Part shown: positions 12,701-27,700 of the stretch, piece by piece
How positions within the stretch are numbered: the stretch's first letter is position 1
How the letters are laid out: every line of letters starts with the position of its first letter
Assembly (NCBI RefSeq): GCF_027596085.1
Contig: NC_072465.1
Span: 17,004,207-17,068,206 of the forward strand
Reading direction: 5' to 3'
From: Anoplopoma fimbria
Taxonomy: Eukaryota; Chordata; Actinopteri; Perciformes; Anoplopomatidae
DNA length: 64,000 nt
The notes under the pieces: generated by a model
The model's database searches: none
What the model was told of the DNA's origin: nothing
What the model saw: only the letters and a program-made list of their open reading frames with translations
Position numbers and translations under genes: made by a program

Positions 12701-15700
12701 TGTGCATGCTTGAAACAGTCTGTCATAATGGAATCTTCAGCCATCTCACTTTTGCTCAACTAATTCTTATTGTCTTGAAGTGAGTGACGCTTTGTTTCCC
12801 CCCTGCGTGTTGTGATGATTTGATCTTATGGTGTTATTGGTCTACAAATTGATGTCCTCCAAATTATACATTTTGTAATTAGAAACAAACCGATTTAATT
12901 ATTTAAGTTACATATGAAGAGTTTGGTCTTGTGTTTTGCATCGAAAACTGCAATTTGTGTGTGTGTGTGTGTGTGCGTGTGCATATGTATATATATATGT
13001 ATATATATGCATATGCAACCCAATTAAAACACATAACTTAATTTCTGAACTTATTTGTTTGGTTTTCTTTGTATGTATGGATTACTTGGGTTGTTACCAA
13101 CATCTGGTGAAAATGTCATGTCAATAGCACCTTTAGAAATATATTTACTGAGAAAAATGGTGACGTGTTCAATACTTATTTTACCCGCTATATATATATA
13201 TATAACATTCAGCAGCCACTTAGCCACTGGGTTGTTGACAGCCTTGCAATAATCAGTATATGGATGAAATAAAATGTTTATTTGTATTCCTTTTCAGTGT
13301 TAATGTGAGACCGTAAAAGAAATGTTATTACCTCAGTGTACATTTTAACCACCTGAAGTCCCAGAGGTCAGTAGGAACAGCCAGCTACCGGTACGAGCTA
13401 CTCAGAAGGGAGTCTGTGAATATTTATTCCTTTCATTTTGATAAAACCTAGATGAATTAACTATATTCTAAACACGCAAGCAGAGTTTAAAGATAATTTA
13501 TCAAGCCTTCCTTACTTGATCTTGAACAGTACAAATACAATAAAATGATTCTATTTGTAAACGCCATATTAACCACATTTTCAAAATTTAGACAAAAACA
13601 TTTTTTCTCATTCTCATACTATGAATAGGAGCAGTGAGTTACCAAACCTCATAAGCAGAAAACCACAGCAATCTTATAATCGAAAGAATGTCCGCAATTT
13701 GTTTTTTCAAGACAAACTTCTCCAAAGGCTCACTCAGCACAATGCATTTTGAGAAGCTGACCTATTTTATATTTTCCGTGCTGTCTGCTGCAATCATCAG
13801 ACATGCATCTCATACGCACGTGCTACCCCAGCATTTAGACATCCACACACACACCCTCCAACTACATGCACTCGCACATACACACAGCGGACAAATGCAC
13901 TTTGACATCCAGTTTTATTCAATTGTGATGAGTTTGTTCTTTATTAGTGCTTATGCTTGACTGTGCATTTACATCTCTGTATTTACTTCATCCACTGCTA
14001 AAGGACTGTGGGTTAAATGCTGCCCTCCAGCACTGATTGGCAGGCAGAAGTGAGACCCAGCATGTAAGCCCACTCCCCTAGAGAGGCTCTATTTATTCTG
14101 AAGGTGGTCTCTCTCCCTTTGTTGATATCCAGAGATCCGTAACCAGCTGGTGGAGCAGTTCCGTTGTCTGGAGCAGCAGTCTGAGTCCCGGCTGCAGCTG
14201 CTGCAGGACCTGCAGGAGTTCTTCCGTCGAAAGGCCGAGCTCCAGCTGGAGTACTCCAGAGGCCTGGACAAACTGGCCGAGCGCTACTCTTCTAAGATCC
14301 GTACCTCAAGAGAGCACCATCACTTCAAGTGAGTCCTAAGCACTGGAACGTCTGTATCGGATGGGTTTGACCGATAAACAACTGTTACATATTTCATACT
14401 GATCACTGGCACGGCACAGAGAGATGGAAAAAGAGAAAGAGGGAGGTAGAGGAGGGATAAACGACAAAGAGGAGAGAAGGGATAAAGCAGGAGAATTGAC
14501 CTGAAATGAAGCCAGGGCCAAGGAAGCTTGTGGCCTTGGGCTGCTGTGTTCCTCCCAACTAGGTCAGACCCCCCCCCCACACCCCCGTCGTTTCTTCTTG
14601 GCTGTCATTTCATTTCCATTCTCACACTACACTTCACGCTAGACGGCTACCCAAATACTAATATTTTTTCTCAATTGGACACAGTAAACAAATTAGAGTT
14701 TCTGTTAGGAGTCTGAAAGCAACAATACCGTCTATTTTCCTTGTTGTTTTAAATGTTTCTGCTCATGAAACAAACACACCCTACAGCATGTTGAGGAATT
14801 GCTGCTTAGATGCTCTGACCAGCCTGCAGCTGTCTGTGACTTTCAGATAATTTTCTAACTATATACGCTGCCCATGGCCATGTGGTTAATTTGATTTAGT
14901 GTTCATAAATAAGAGGAAATTAATGATCAAAATGAAATTACATTACATTCAATGAAAATGTTTAGCTTTGGAAATGGACCAATTAAGGCTGCTAAATGTG
15001 GTTGAAACCTCCTGAAAAGGCAAATAGTTGGATAGTTGGTTAAGAAAAACATCTATTCTTATTTAAAGAATTTCTTCTCTAGTACCCAATGTAGTAGAAT
15101 CGAAAATCGAACTTTCCTTAAAGTAATGCACTACATTAAAGATGGTTTAATTGATACATAAGCAGCTAGCACACACTTTCATGTGACCTGGCTGTGTCAG
15201 TCATGCGTTACAAACACGTTGGTTTATTCAGGTCTTTCCGTTACTCTTTCAGTCTTTCCGGCCAATTGGACATAAAGAGTAATCGTGGCGGAGAGCTCCC
15301 GTCACTGGGACATTGATAAATGGAGCATTCCCTCAGAGGGAGACCCCTGGAAGATACTCGCAATGCATGACTTCTCTCTGCACCCTGCTGTCCCAGATTC
15401 TCCCCCGTCACATTTAATGGTCATCATTATATCTGTCAAAGGCTGGATTCACACTAAAAGTCTACAATGTACAGACTAAGTCTCTCTCATTAATAATCCC
15501 ACCCGGTCTTCTGGCTCTGCAATCTCCCTCATTTAAATTTACTTTTATTTATTTTTATCAGCAAAACCTCAGTGCCCTTCTTTCTTATCCAGGATCCGTT
15601 CACATTTTCATTCCTGATGTCAGATCTAATAAAATGAAAAAACTTTTTTTAAAACTGCTCTTATAATCAGATGTATTCAGACTAGCTTTGGTTGTAAATT

Positions 15701-18700
15701 GTATTGAATCTTATTTTATACATGTAAAAAAGAACATAAACTTATTTGAAGATGTGTAGACTCTCTTTCTGCTAAATTCATTATTTTATTTTGAAAAACT
15801 CCAAATTCCGCTTCTTGCTGCACAGCCAATTATCTGCATTACAGATAGAATGTTATTGAGTAAAAACAGAAAATGATCAATTAAAAGACTTTGGGCAAGG
15901 TAAGGTCTTCTACTTTAAATGGATTTTGACCTGTACTATAACTTCATTCTGTTGCAGAATTAAGTTTTTTTTTAAACTGCCTGTAATAGAATGTCTGCAT
16001 CAAATAATAAGATTATGAGAGAACACAACCGTTTTGAAAAGACAATTTATATCCAACATTAACAATAGTTGGTAGATGTGTTTAGGTTGTTAGTTCACTG
16101 TAGTTCAGCTGGCTGGTGCTACTTTATGATGTAGAGACCTTGTCCTGAAACTGGTATTGTTGTACTTTTTGTAGGCTGTCGTGTAGAAAACCTCATTCAT
16201 TCATCTTTCATGAGTAGATCTTCAACCTCTCCTTTGTGTACTGAATACTACAGTCTCATCCTTATTCAAAAGAAGCCAACAGCCAAAGATTTACAGTCAG
16301 GTTCCTGGTAACCAATGTACATGATCAAACACCTGCTCCACTTGAAAGGAGGGCCTATAGGGATATCTTGTTCATGAAAAAGAAAAGAAAAAAATAATAT
16401 ATATATTTTTTTTTCCATCAAAGTGTAAAAGGATCGAAAGGATCAGACCTGCTAATGCCGAGCACTTTGAATTACCTTTAACATCACAAGTTCAACACCC
16501 GCCGTCAACACCTTTGATGCTGTTAGAATAGAGTCATAAACTGAACAGGAGATTCAACACTATACATTATAATCTAGCAGTAATTACAGAAAATATAGAT
16601 TACAAATGTTGCATTCAGACCTGGAACAAATAACAGATCACGTACACGTAAAAATGATAGTTCGTATCTGACTGTGGTTTTAACTTCTGAAAAAGAATAT
16701 GAACTTATTTTACTGGTATTAAGGCCAGTTTCAAATGTATTTCTAGTGTTGTTTAGGACACATAGAGGGAGCTACAATGTGGCCTTTTGTAAAAGTGTGG
16801 AAGCTTGCATAGCTGAAGATCAGAGTGAACTTCTCCAAAATAGGAAAACAGTCAAATTTCACTTCAAAAAGAAAATGAAAGCATGAATAGACCTCCCCAA
16901 GGATAGAATGATTGAAGTGTTGAAGCAGTAACAGAAAAAAAAGTCAAGACTACTCTTTAAATAGGAGTCGAAAATAACTGCTTTGTTTCTGACTCAACCT
17001 ATGATTGGTGTTTCAACAATTATTTGCAGAGAGTCTAACACATTTTTTGAATCATTTATTAACCATTGCTTTTTAGACAGCATTTGATACTGTAGCATCT
17101 AGTTTTTAAGAGGATTCCTATTCTCAATGGTATATGATTTTTCGGCCACACAAAGTTGCATGTTACCATATTCATAAAAACAAATGCATTGATAATGTAT
17201 TATTTGACCAGCACATGCAGATACAAAATAATTAAGGAACCAGAATATCATTTTGGGTTCTCGGAATAGAAATGGAGAATACACAATTACTTGGATCAAC
17301 TAAAAGATGTCTGACAAAAATATGCAAAATAAGCCTTTTTTGAGCAAAAAAGGTTTCTTAAATTCAGTGTGTGAACTTCCTCTTGAATGTCTTCTTGCCT
17401 ATCAAAAAAACACATGCATAGTGTTAAAATCATTCATCTCAACTTCCCTCTTTTACTCTCACCAGTCATTAAAGGAGATATTAAGTTGGATTTGGATCGG
17501 ATCCCAGCATAGTTCAACTGTCGGCCAAGATGAAAAGGTTTTTATACACAGCCGTTAAGCAGGCAGTATACAAAAAGTATGATGCAGCATTTATGCAGTC
17601 ACATTTGTTGAAGGTCAGAAAACCAGTTAAAAGCTCTCTAAAGACAAAAGAAGACGAAAAACTCTTCGGTGTGAGGATGATTGAACTCGCATGCTCCCTC
17701 GAGCGAGGAGGCGAGTGCAATGTGTGTGTGTGTGCGTGTGCATGTGCGCGTGTGCGTGCGTGTGTGTGTGTGTGTGTCTGCCTCTGCCTCCCTTATTGGT
17801 GATTCCTTACTACATGTGTAGTGACCCTTTGATCTCTAATGCACCAGTACCAATGGATCAAATGAAAGAGCTCTGTGGTCTGTTAGACAGTCTTCATCAT
17901 GTTTCATGTTACACAGAGTAAATTGTGCAATTGGCATATTAGTGTTTGAGACACTTATGGGCAACGTAGTATGTGGTCTGGATATGTTAGTTGTATTAGT
18001 CTACATCAGGCAGCTTTAAAGAAATGGTTACTGAAATGGACCAATGTTTTCATCTTTGTGAAGTCTTTTCTTCTCTGTTTCAGAAAGGACCAGAATCTCC
18101 TCTCCACCGTCAACTGCTGGTATTTGGTCTTGGACCAGACCAGGCGGGAGAGCAGAGACCACGCAACTCTCAGCGACATCTACAACAACAACGTCATTGT
18201 CCGTCTGGCACATGTGGGCGAGGATGTCATCAGACTCTTCAAAAAGGTCAGAATCTGAATGAAATGAATGAGGGCATGTAACCCTGACCGTTCTAACGCA
18301 CAGTCACAGAACTTAACTGCTCAAATTGCTTGACTAATGCCCACAGCTGAGAACTTGAGGCCACACCAACAAAAATGATGAAAAATATGTTGAAATGTAT
18401 CAGTTAGTACAGTTTATTTCAACCCGTATGGTTCTTCTACAGCATATTCCCTCTGAGGGTTAATCTAAGACAATTCGTATGATGACCCGCCTTGCTGTGT
18501 CATTGTCTCTTTTCATGAACAAACATCTTTGATCAGGACTTCAATTTCGGTACATTGTTTGCATGCAAGGTTCTCCCAGCTACTTTACAGCCTGGTTTCA
18601 AATAATAGCCATTAAGTTGACTATCCCAACTCAACACTAGGGGTGTAAAGAACAAGTTTCATCACGAGAGAGTATTATATTGATCCGATATTTACTGATA

Positions 18701-21700
18701 TCCTAAAGTCTGCCACAATGCGTTTTCGATTTAATTGAGGGGCCTGTGATCGTTATGAGACAATCATATGTCCATTTAACACACAACCGTTACCATTTAC
18801 ACACAAAAAAAACTAAAATATGATTTGACAATTTTATTACTGGGCTCTGTAGGAAGGAGGTGCGCTTGGATGGAAATTTGGGACACAGACATGCAATGGG
18901 GAATTTCAAAATAAAGGCGTATCTTAAAAACGATATGTATCAAAGTTTCAATTTGCATCCAAGATATTGGATTGTTGATCATTGAATCGAAAAAATCCTT
19001 TTACCCCTACCCATCACTGAGGTTTTCCCCACCTTAAAGTTGCGTCATGCACTTTAGCCTTACAGTAGAGGCTTGCTACTCTGAGAGTATCATGTGTCTA
19101 CAACAAAAGTTTAACACGGTTGGCAAGATATTTTCTTTCTCTTTTTAACCTCCCCCATTCATCATGTGTATGCTCAATATCATGCTCAGTTTACCCCCTA
19201 TTTAGATTACTAACCTTTTGTTGGTGCTCTATTCAACTCATTGCTCTTGTCGCCCATACTCCCACTCATTCATTCTCATTCCATTTCACACCATATTCAC
19301 ATTAACAATGACTCATTCAGTAACCTGCAGAGAGAAATAGAATTAGATGCAATTTAAGTCTTTTAGTTAAAATGTTAACATTATATAATGCATTTTTTCT
19401 AACACTCTTTTTCTTTTACGTGCAGTGTGTAATGTATGGTACGTGTGAGAGTAGCAGAGTGCCTGGGATTCAGGGGCGGGGATGAACAATCTGCCATGAG
19501 GATCCTAGATCAGTATCGCTTGACAGCAGCAGGAGTCTACAGTAATTTATGCCCTCTAGGGGGCTCTGCACTGTCACGATGGGAGCCTTTATGAGACTGG
19601 GATGGCTTGCGGTCAGCATAAAGAGGAGGACCAATATCTATCTGCAGAAAAAAACTGCATCCTACTGCAAGAAGTTTACTCAAATTGTGACAAAGCTCTC
19701 CAAAACAATAATCCTGTTATGCTGTAGCATCCTGGTTCAGCTGCAGTGCAGTCTCACTGCTGACGAATTACACTTGTGGGGAAGGGAATGAATAAACTCT
19801 GCCATTTGCTTCGTCAAAGTTGTACTGACTGTGCTGGATTTAATTCTAGTCACATGTGGAAAACGCAAGGTGGCTTTTTTGACAAGTGGTCCCTGAGAGG
19901 AAAAACGGGATTGATCGTGCTCAGCGCCGCTCCATATCCCCTCAACAGGATTTCTAGAGTCCCTCTCTGCTGGCCTCATTCCTCCTCTTGGGCTATAAGC
20001 CCTGTTTTGGGACATGTCCAATTCATCATAGGCTCTTAGCCCCTGTAACTGAGCTGAAACTGTGACACAACTCCTTGGGAAATGTTCTGCAGCTACTGCA
20101 CTGTTCTATTTTTGTCTGCATGTGCACTTTGGGCATTGTATTAGATCTTTTTTGGTGCAGAGTAATGACAGCATTTCAACGCCTGCTGACATCCCTCACA
20201 CACAAAATATAACCGGCACACAGAGTTTTAGTTTAGTTTTAGTTAGTTTTTGGTCTTAGATGTTTGAATACCTGCCTTTGTTTGTCCTTAAAATCGCCTG
20301 TTTTTTCTCTTTTACAGAGCAAAGACATCGGGGTGCAGATGCATGAGGAGTTAGTGAAAGTCACCAATGAGCTCTACACTGTGAGTTGAACAGTTTTCAT
20401 TGCCCCTTCATGCCTTACCTTTTTTATGCCTACAGCAAACTGGCTGTTTTGCCTTTACCCTCTGTTAGCCAATGTAACGTCAATCCTGAGCCAGAGCTTT
20501 TCTCAGACCTGTAACCTGTGAAACAGCTGGCCTGACACTGCACACGGCAGATATGCCTTATCAGCAATGCAGCCTCTAACAGGTCATTTCTTCAATCTCC
20601 TGAGGTCCTGATAGGAGAACATTTGCATTTTCCTCCTAGTGTGAATCTCTACATCAGTTGAAGGGTAGAGCGTTCTTGCCCCTGGCAGTGCTTCAAGCAG
20701 ACTCAGCAGTCTGTGCTGCAGAAGTGCACTGTGCTCACAGCAAACATGTTGTAATAGTTTCAGCTAATTTTACATGTAATCACACACAGCTGTTTGTGTG
20801 TTGTCTCTCTGTCTATTGTTATATATATATATACATTTTATAGACATCCCATGTGGAAACAGTGTACACACATGGAATCAAACACACAGAAATGGTGGAG
20901 ATGGACAACAGTTGTGTTCAGTGCTGATGCCACCTCATTTGGAAGAATAAAATGAACGGATGTAGTGATATAATTTGCTGCGTGTGGGACAAAGTGCAAC
21001 AAACACACTAGAGTGCCTCCTTCTGGGTCGTATTGCTCAGTGATATCATGATCATGAGTTACTGTTACTGAGTCACATCTAGTACTTCAATGGTTTTGGG
21101 TAGTTTTCATTTTCAGATGTATTCAGACTAGCTTTGGTTGTAAATTGTATTGAATCTTATGTTATACATGTCAAAAAGAACATGAACTTATTTTAAGGTG
21201 TGTAGACTCTCTTTCTGCTAAATTCATTATTTTATTTTGAAAAACTCCAACTTTCGCTTCTTGCTGCACAGCCAATTATCTGCATTACAGATAGAATGTT
21301 ATTGACTATAAACAGAAAATGATCAATTAAGAGACTTTGGGCAAGGTAAGGTCTTCTACTTTAAATGGATTTTGACCTGTACTATAACTGTTAGTGCACC
21401 AAAGTTAACAGTGCTGATAAGATCTTTTGCAGAATGAAGCAAATTACTTGAAAATGGATTTTGTAACATGGTTTATGTTTTGTTTTCATAAACAGCTTAT
21501 AAAACAGATACTGTACATAATAGTATTGGAGACTTCATAATTGCAGTGCAATTTCAGTTATTATTGACGAGTAGTCCCAATCATTTTAAAGGATGTTTGG
21601 TACAAGTGAACATGCTCCGAATTGCTAATACTGACATTATAACATGTAACATTATACAGCACTTTACTGCTTTGCTGATATTGATTTTTCCTCTCTCCGA

Positions 21701-24700
21701 TTCATGCATTATTAAATGTCTGTCTGCAGCTTCTGAGCAAAGCATAAGAAATTGCAGTAGTCTGTTGAGATTTTGGCTAGATAAAGTTATTCAGCTTAAA
21801 AGAACTTGAATAATTTGTTTTTATTATGAGTTTTGAGTTAAATGTAAAATTAGCTATTAGGTGGATTCGTCTTGTTCAGCCTGCTTGACTCCCCTATTGA
21901 TCTGCTGCTGGTCTTTTGTGGAAATCAAGTAGTTTCTTGTTTCACGGGTAGCAGGGAAGGTTGCTCTCTGTCACTTTGAAACCTCCTCCATCCCCTGCTG
22001 ATCAATCTCGCTGTCCTTCGCATGTCCGCTTCAGTCAGGGTTGCTAGGAAACCAGAACTTGAGAGTGAGTGATGGAGCACCAGATGTTGTTTAATTGTAC
22101 TCTTTATTCAGGGTATCTAGTCAGACATTTATTATCTCTTTAACAATGTGGATAAAACATGAATCTGTTCGTTACCCTTTATGAGAAATTCCTCAAAAGC
22201 AATCGGACGAGTGAGAGTGTAGATTGTATTTGGAGCAGTGATGAACCTTGGATGTAGTACAAATCACAGTGCTTTCCAGTGCAAGTACCTTTTTTAAACC
22301 TACTATAATTCATGAAACACACTAACATGCACACTAACGTAGACAGATTAGAAAGACGCACCCAGCACAACACCTCCAGCTCAGTAGGGAAATGTAAATC
22401 AAATTGTGACGCTCCGGTGAGCAGGATGAGTTAGAGACACTCCCTAATGTCTACGAGTGTAATTAGAAACATATATATTCTAGATTTACATTAGATAATA
22501 GGTAATATACACTTAGGCCTGGGAAACATTAGTTAACCATATTATGGTTATGTGGTAATAAAATAGAAAAGTTAACAACTACTTAATGTGCCTGCATAAT
22601 TCAATCTCCTTTAGGGGAGATGGGAGAATACATGGTAACATTTTACATATTAATATTTTATATATCTATACATATTTTTCTGTTTCACACCCCTTTGTAG
22701 AAAGGAAATTTGGTTTTATTCCAGTATCTGTAAGACTGAAGTAAAAGAGGTGGTCAGTGTATAAAAGGGATGTATAAACCCATGTGTCTTTTTACCTTTG
22801 CTTTGAATATTTACATTTAATATTTTGCATTATCTAGTGTAAAATCAATGTTTGTTGTTTTTTATGCTTACTAATCAGCTTGCTGAGAAGTTGCCATTGA
22901 GGGACAAATGGCGTGCTTTGAATTGAGCTGATCAGTGACAAAATGAGGCACTTTTTTAAATGATATAACCAGTAAGAGTTTCTGTTAATCACTCAAAAAT
23001 CTGCCTCTTTACCAGCAGTTCAATGTGGCTGATATCAACATAACATTTCAGCTTGAAGTTCTGCATCAGCTTATATTCCTCCTCAAAGTCCCATCCCTTT
23101 TCAGTTTGACTACGATGCCCTTGGTACTCACTACAGTTTGACTGTTGTTGTTGACAGGTGATGAAGACGTACCACATGTACCATACTGAGAGTCTCAGTG
23201 CTGAGAGCAAGCTGAAGGAGGCAGAGAAACAGGAAGAGAAGCACATTGGTAAGGCCAATGACACCGGTTCCAGCCTGCTGCGGTATGGTCTTGATGAACG
23301 TCCACAGCGACGGAGCTCCGTCAAGAAGATGGAGAAAATGAAGGAGAAGGTCTGTTTATATATGATGGGATGTGTTGTACATTACAGGCATAGTATCCAC
23401 GCTTAACTACAAATGCATTTGTTATGAACCTCTTAAATTTCCCCAGTTGCCATTTGTACAAATGAGACTAGAAAAAGCAGTTGAAGCTACAAGGAGCCCA
23501 TCTCTACATTGTGCAAAGTATTACATATACTGACAGATTATATAAGATAAAATCAGATTGATGTAGTATTGCATTCTTTGAGTACATTAGGAATCCATTC
23601 TACATCCTGGTATTGATGGGACTCTCTCTTTCTCTCACTCCCTAGAGACAAGCCAAGTACTCTGAAAACAAGCTGAAATGCACAAAGGCCCGGAACGACT
23701 ATCTTCTCAATCTGGCAGCTACCAATGCACTGGTTGCCAAATACTACATCCATGATGTGTCAGACTTGATAGATGTAAGCAACTACTGTCTGAGCCAAAA
23801 ATAAAAAAAAGTTGAAAGAACCGCCTTTTAGTCTCGGTGCTTCTTGCATGGTTTGTGGTTTGTGGTTACTAAATGTTTTACTTCTTGGCTGCAGTGTTGC
23901 GACTTAGGTTTCCATGCAAGCCTGGCACGCACTTTGAGAACCTACCTGTCTGCAGAGTATAGTCTGGAGACTTCTCGCCACGAGGGTTTGGACTTGCTGG
24001 AGGGAGCAGTAGATGCCATGGACATCAGAGGAGACAAGCTGAAGTTTATGGATGCACACAGCCATTTCTTTTGTCCTCCAGCGCGCTTTGACTGTCAGCC
24101 ACACATGGGTGATGAGGTGAGTCACTTTGGAAAAAAGAGCTGTTAGAAAGGTTTGTTTGTACAGGTCCTGTACTTTGTTCTTGATACAAAATTGAGCTCA
24201 TCATGGTTGATGTTCTCGATGTTAAACCACCCTTTCTTTCTTAATCCCAGGTGTGTCAGGTGAGTGCACAGCAGCCTGTCCAGACAGAGCTCCTGATGCG
24301 CTACCACCAACTGCAGTCTCGCCTGGCCACGCTGAGGATAGAAAATGAAGAGGTGAGAGTGCACACAAGGCAGCCAGTGTCAGCATTTCATTTCAAAATC
24401 TAGCAAGCTCACTGCAAGTGTGCTGTACACAGTAATGATCTTTTCTACAGACTCAGAATAGGACATATGGACAAATGTACTGAGTCATATGTACTCATGT
24501 ACAGTAAACGTAGGGTGTCCTCCAGGAAACCGTATAGCTGCGGTGGTGAGCCACCCAAATCTTCACACGTAATCCTGTGATTCATTTAGTCAGTAAATAG
24601 TAACCAAAACAATAGCCATACTCATACTGATACTATGGGGCTTTTGCTATGTGTAATGACACTTTTGTTTTATTTCAGTAAAGTGTATTTACTTTGACGA

Positions 24701-27700
24701 AGTTATTAATCTTTATTGGCCCACTTCTCCTGAAAAACACAACTAGCTGGGAAACAAAGTTGTTCTTTTCATCCACAAGTTACAATTTTGTTTCCCAGCT
24801 GCATCTACCAAAGCACAAAGGAATTCTAATAATCAAATAATTTGTTTAAAAATGTTTAATCCTCAAATGTTGATGAAAAACATAAAAGAAAAACTGTATG
24901 ATTAAGCTTAACTGGGTGTGGATATAATAGTTTTAAGTCATAGATGTTTATAAATTCAGAGGCCATTGCATATCACCACGCTGTTGCAATATACTGTGGC
25001 AGGAAATTAATGTCTTATCGTTGAAACTATCAATCAAGTGAGACCCCAGGGAGCAGAACAGGGAGATGTCTTAAAGATATCTGCTGCTCTAATGTAGTCT
25101 ATAACACAATGTTAACAGGCTTTGGCACATTTGCCAAAACACAGAACTACTGATACACTGAATTTGAAAAGCTGCTTCAGTTAGAGGGTCCTAATAGATC
25201 TGGCAGAACATTTCTCCCATGTTAAGAATTACCACTCTGACATCTTATCACTCATCAAAGAGCTGTTTGTCTTACTTGAAGCCGCTGAACCATTCCAATA
25301 CCCTTTTGACTTTGCTATTATATGTTTAAAACTGGGATTGGCAGCCAACACCCTTACCTCCGTCACACCCTGCATTTATGTTCGTCTTTAATCATTAATC
25401 ATCTTTCATCCAGTCTCCTGCCTCTACTGGGGGGGGTCACCCCCGGTTTGCTCCCTGGCCCGCTGGCCTGAAGCCATCGAGGCCACTGTGACTCGCATAA
25501 ACATGTTAAAAGGTCGCCTGGGTGTGTGCGTGTGTCAGCGCCTGTCTGTTGACGAGGATGGAAATGCACACTGCCTTCCTGTCAGCCTCACATGGAAGGG
25601 ACATAGTTAATCTTTCATGTCGAGATGACTCATGCTCGGTGGCTAATTACTCTGTTGTTTACGGTGTGTCAGTCAATCTGCTGTGAAAATCGCCTGCTGG
25701 CTTGTTTACACCATACAGCTCGTTTTTTGACACTGAGAAGTTGTATTGGAAGTATTTTCACTGGGTATAGTTACAACATTCTTTGTAGTTTTTTGTGTGT
25801 AAGTAATTTCATACTCATTTCGTATCATTTTACATAACAAAAAAAAAAGCTAGAACAAAACAGATGAATTGTGGATACTCAAAAGGCACACATTTCAATC
25901 ACGTATGTATTCTGTGTGTTTCAGGTGAGGAAGACTCTTGACGCCACCATGCAGACCCTTCAGGACATGCTCACAGTGGAGGACTTTGATGTTTCCGAGG
26001 CCTTCCAGCACAGCCAGTCCACAGAGTCGGTCAAATCGGCTTCCTCTGACTCCTACATGAGCAAAGCAAACATTGTGAAGAGACGAGCCAATCAGCATGA
26101 GACTGAGGGCTTCTACTTCACCGTGAGTTCTCAGACAAATGAGGGCACAACGGCACTGCAGTATGGAACACATACATTATAACTAGAAACAACCTTGTCG
26201 CTAATTGTCTCTTTATGTATTTCATCTGCAGAAATACAAGGAGTACTTGAATGGCAGCAATCTCATTATCAAACTGCAGGCCAAGCATGACCTTCTGAAG
26301 CAGACGCTAGGAGAAGGTGAGACTTATTGTGCTGTACATTACTGGAGTGGGAAGTGATGGTAACAGTTTGGGGCCTGTCCTTTACATTAAGTTTAGTATG
26401 AAGTGGGTAAAGTACCATCAGTCACATAGATCTGAACTGCTGTATATTCAGTTCTACACTATCTATCTGGAGCTCCCTCCTTGCTTTTGGAAAATTAATT
26501 CAAATTATGTTGAATGAATTTGTCATCTACTTGATAAATTGACAGTTTTTTTAACCTAAAATGGTCACTGGCTCAAAAAAGCCCCTCATAATTCATAATG
26601 GGATGTACTTTGCTTGAACATGCCATAGTTTGTTTATATATTTAATGCACATTAACCTGAACCAAAAGTTTGAATAAGGATATGTGCACATTAGTCTTAT
26701 GTCAATGAGTTGCTACTATAGAATCTTGCAAGCATCTGCTTTTGGTTATAACTTAGTCGGTGGGTCAGGGCATATTTTTTAAGACTATGTATATAAGATA
26801 TGTAGCACAGCACATATTGTCAATGGTACAATCTCTGTTGACATACAAGAGTAAATATGGTGGAATATTATTGATTGAAATGTAATACAAAAATGTGTTA
26901 TTACTGAAGATGTCATCCAGTTGACAGCTTGACATTTTTGGACCTAAAAAAGGTTCACAGGGTAGAAAAGACAGTAAAAAAACTAGAAGTACCGACCTGA
27001 AGGGTATTTCTTGCAATACCTTGTTCATATATTCCTTATATAAGATGAGGCATTACATAATGCATTATTCATTAAGAGTGAATAAAAATGTATTTATTCT
27101 GTGTTATTCTGTTTCTTCTTCAGACTCAAATATCTGCTTAGGTGTGGAATTGTGTGTGTGTTTGACATAAATTAGGATTGTGCTGGAAGCTGCTTTACAC
27201 ATGACGTGATTCTTGAACAAACATTTCTGATTGACTGATCAAAGTGAGGCCTTAATTAGTTTTTCGTACAGTGAGATGTGTGTGTGCGAAGGTGGTACAG
27301 ATATCATGAAATCACCACACTGTACAAATCAGCTCCCACAAACCTCCCACTCTTGTTGCCCCTGGATACATTTTCACTTTGCAGAGCGAGTAGACAAGTT
27401 ATCCCCTTCTGGGGCTCTTGTGCCGTTTCTAGGGCAACAGCTGAATGACTGCGGCCTGGCGTCGAGTCAAATGCAGCCGTGGCGCTCACCCCATTGAGTC
27501 TGCCTGAATAGATGCCCGTTTTCTCATAACACCCCTTTCCGTCTCCATCTGCCAGCCTTGTATAGTCGGCCAGCACTCAACCGTACAGCTAACTTCTGTG
27601 ATTGTAAAACTAGTGTATACTAATTTGGTCTTTTTCTCTGCTGTTTTTCTTACAGGGGAGAGGGCTGAATATGGAACAACAAGGTAAGATGTCTAATGAC

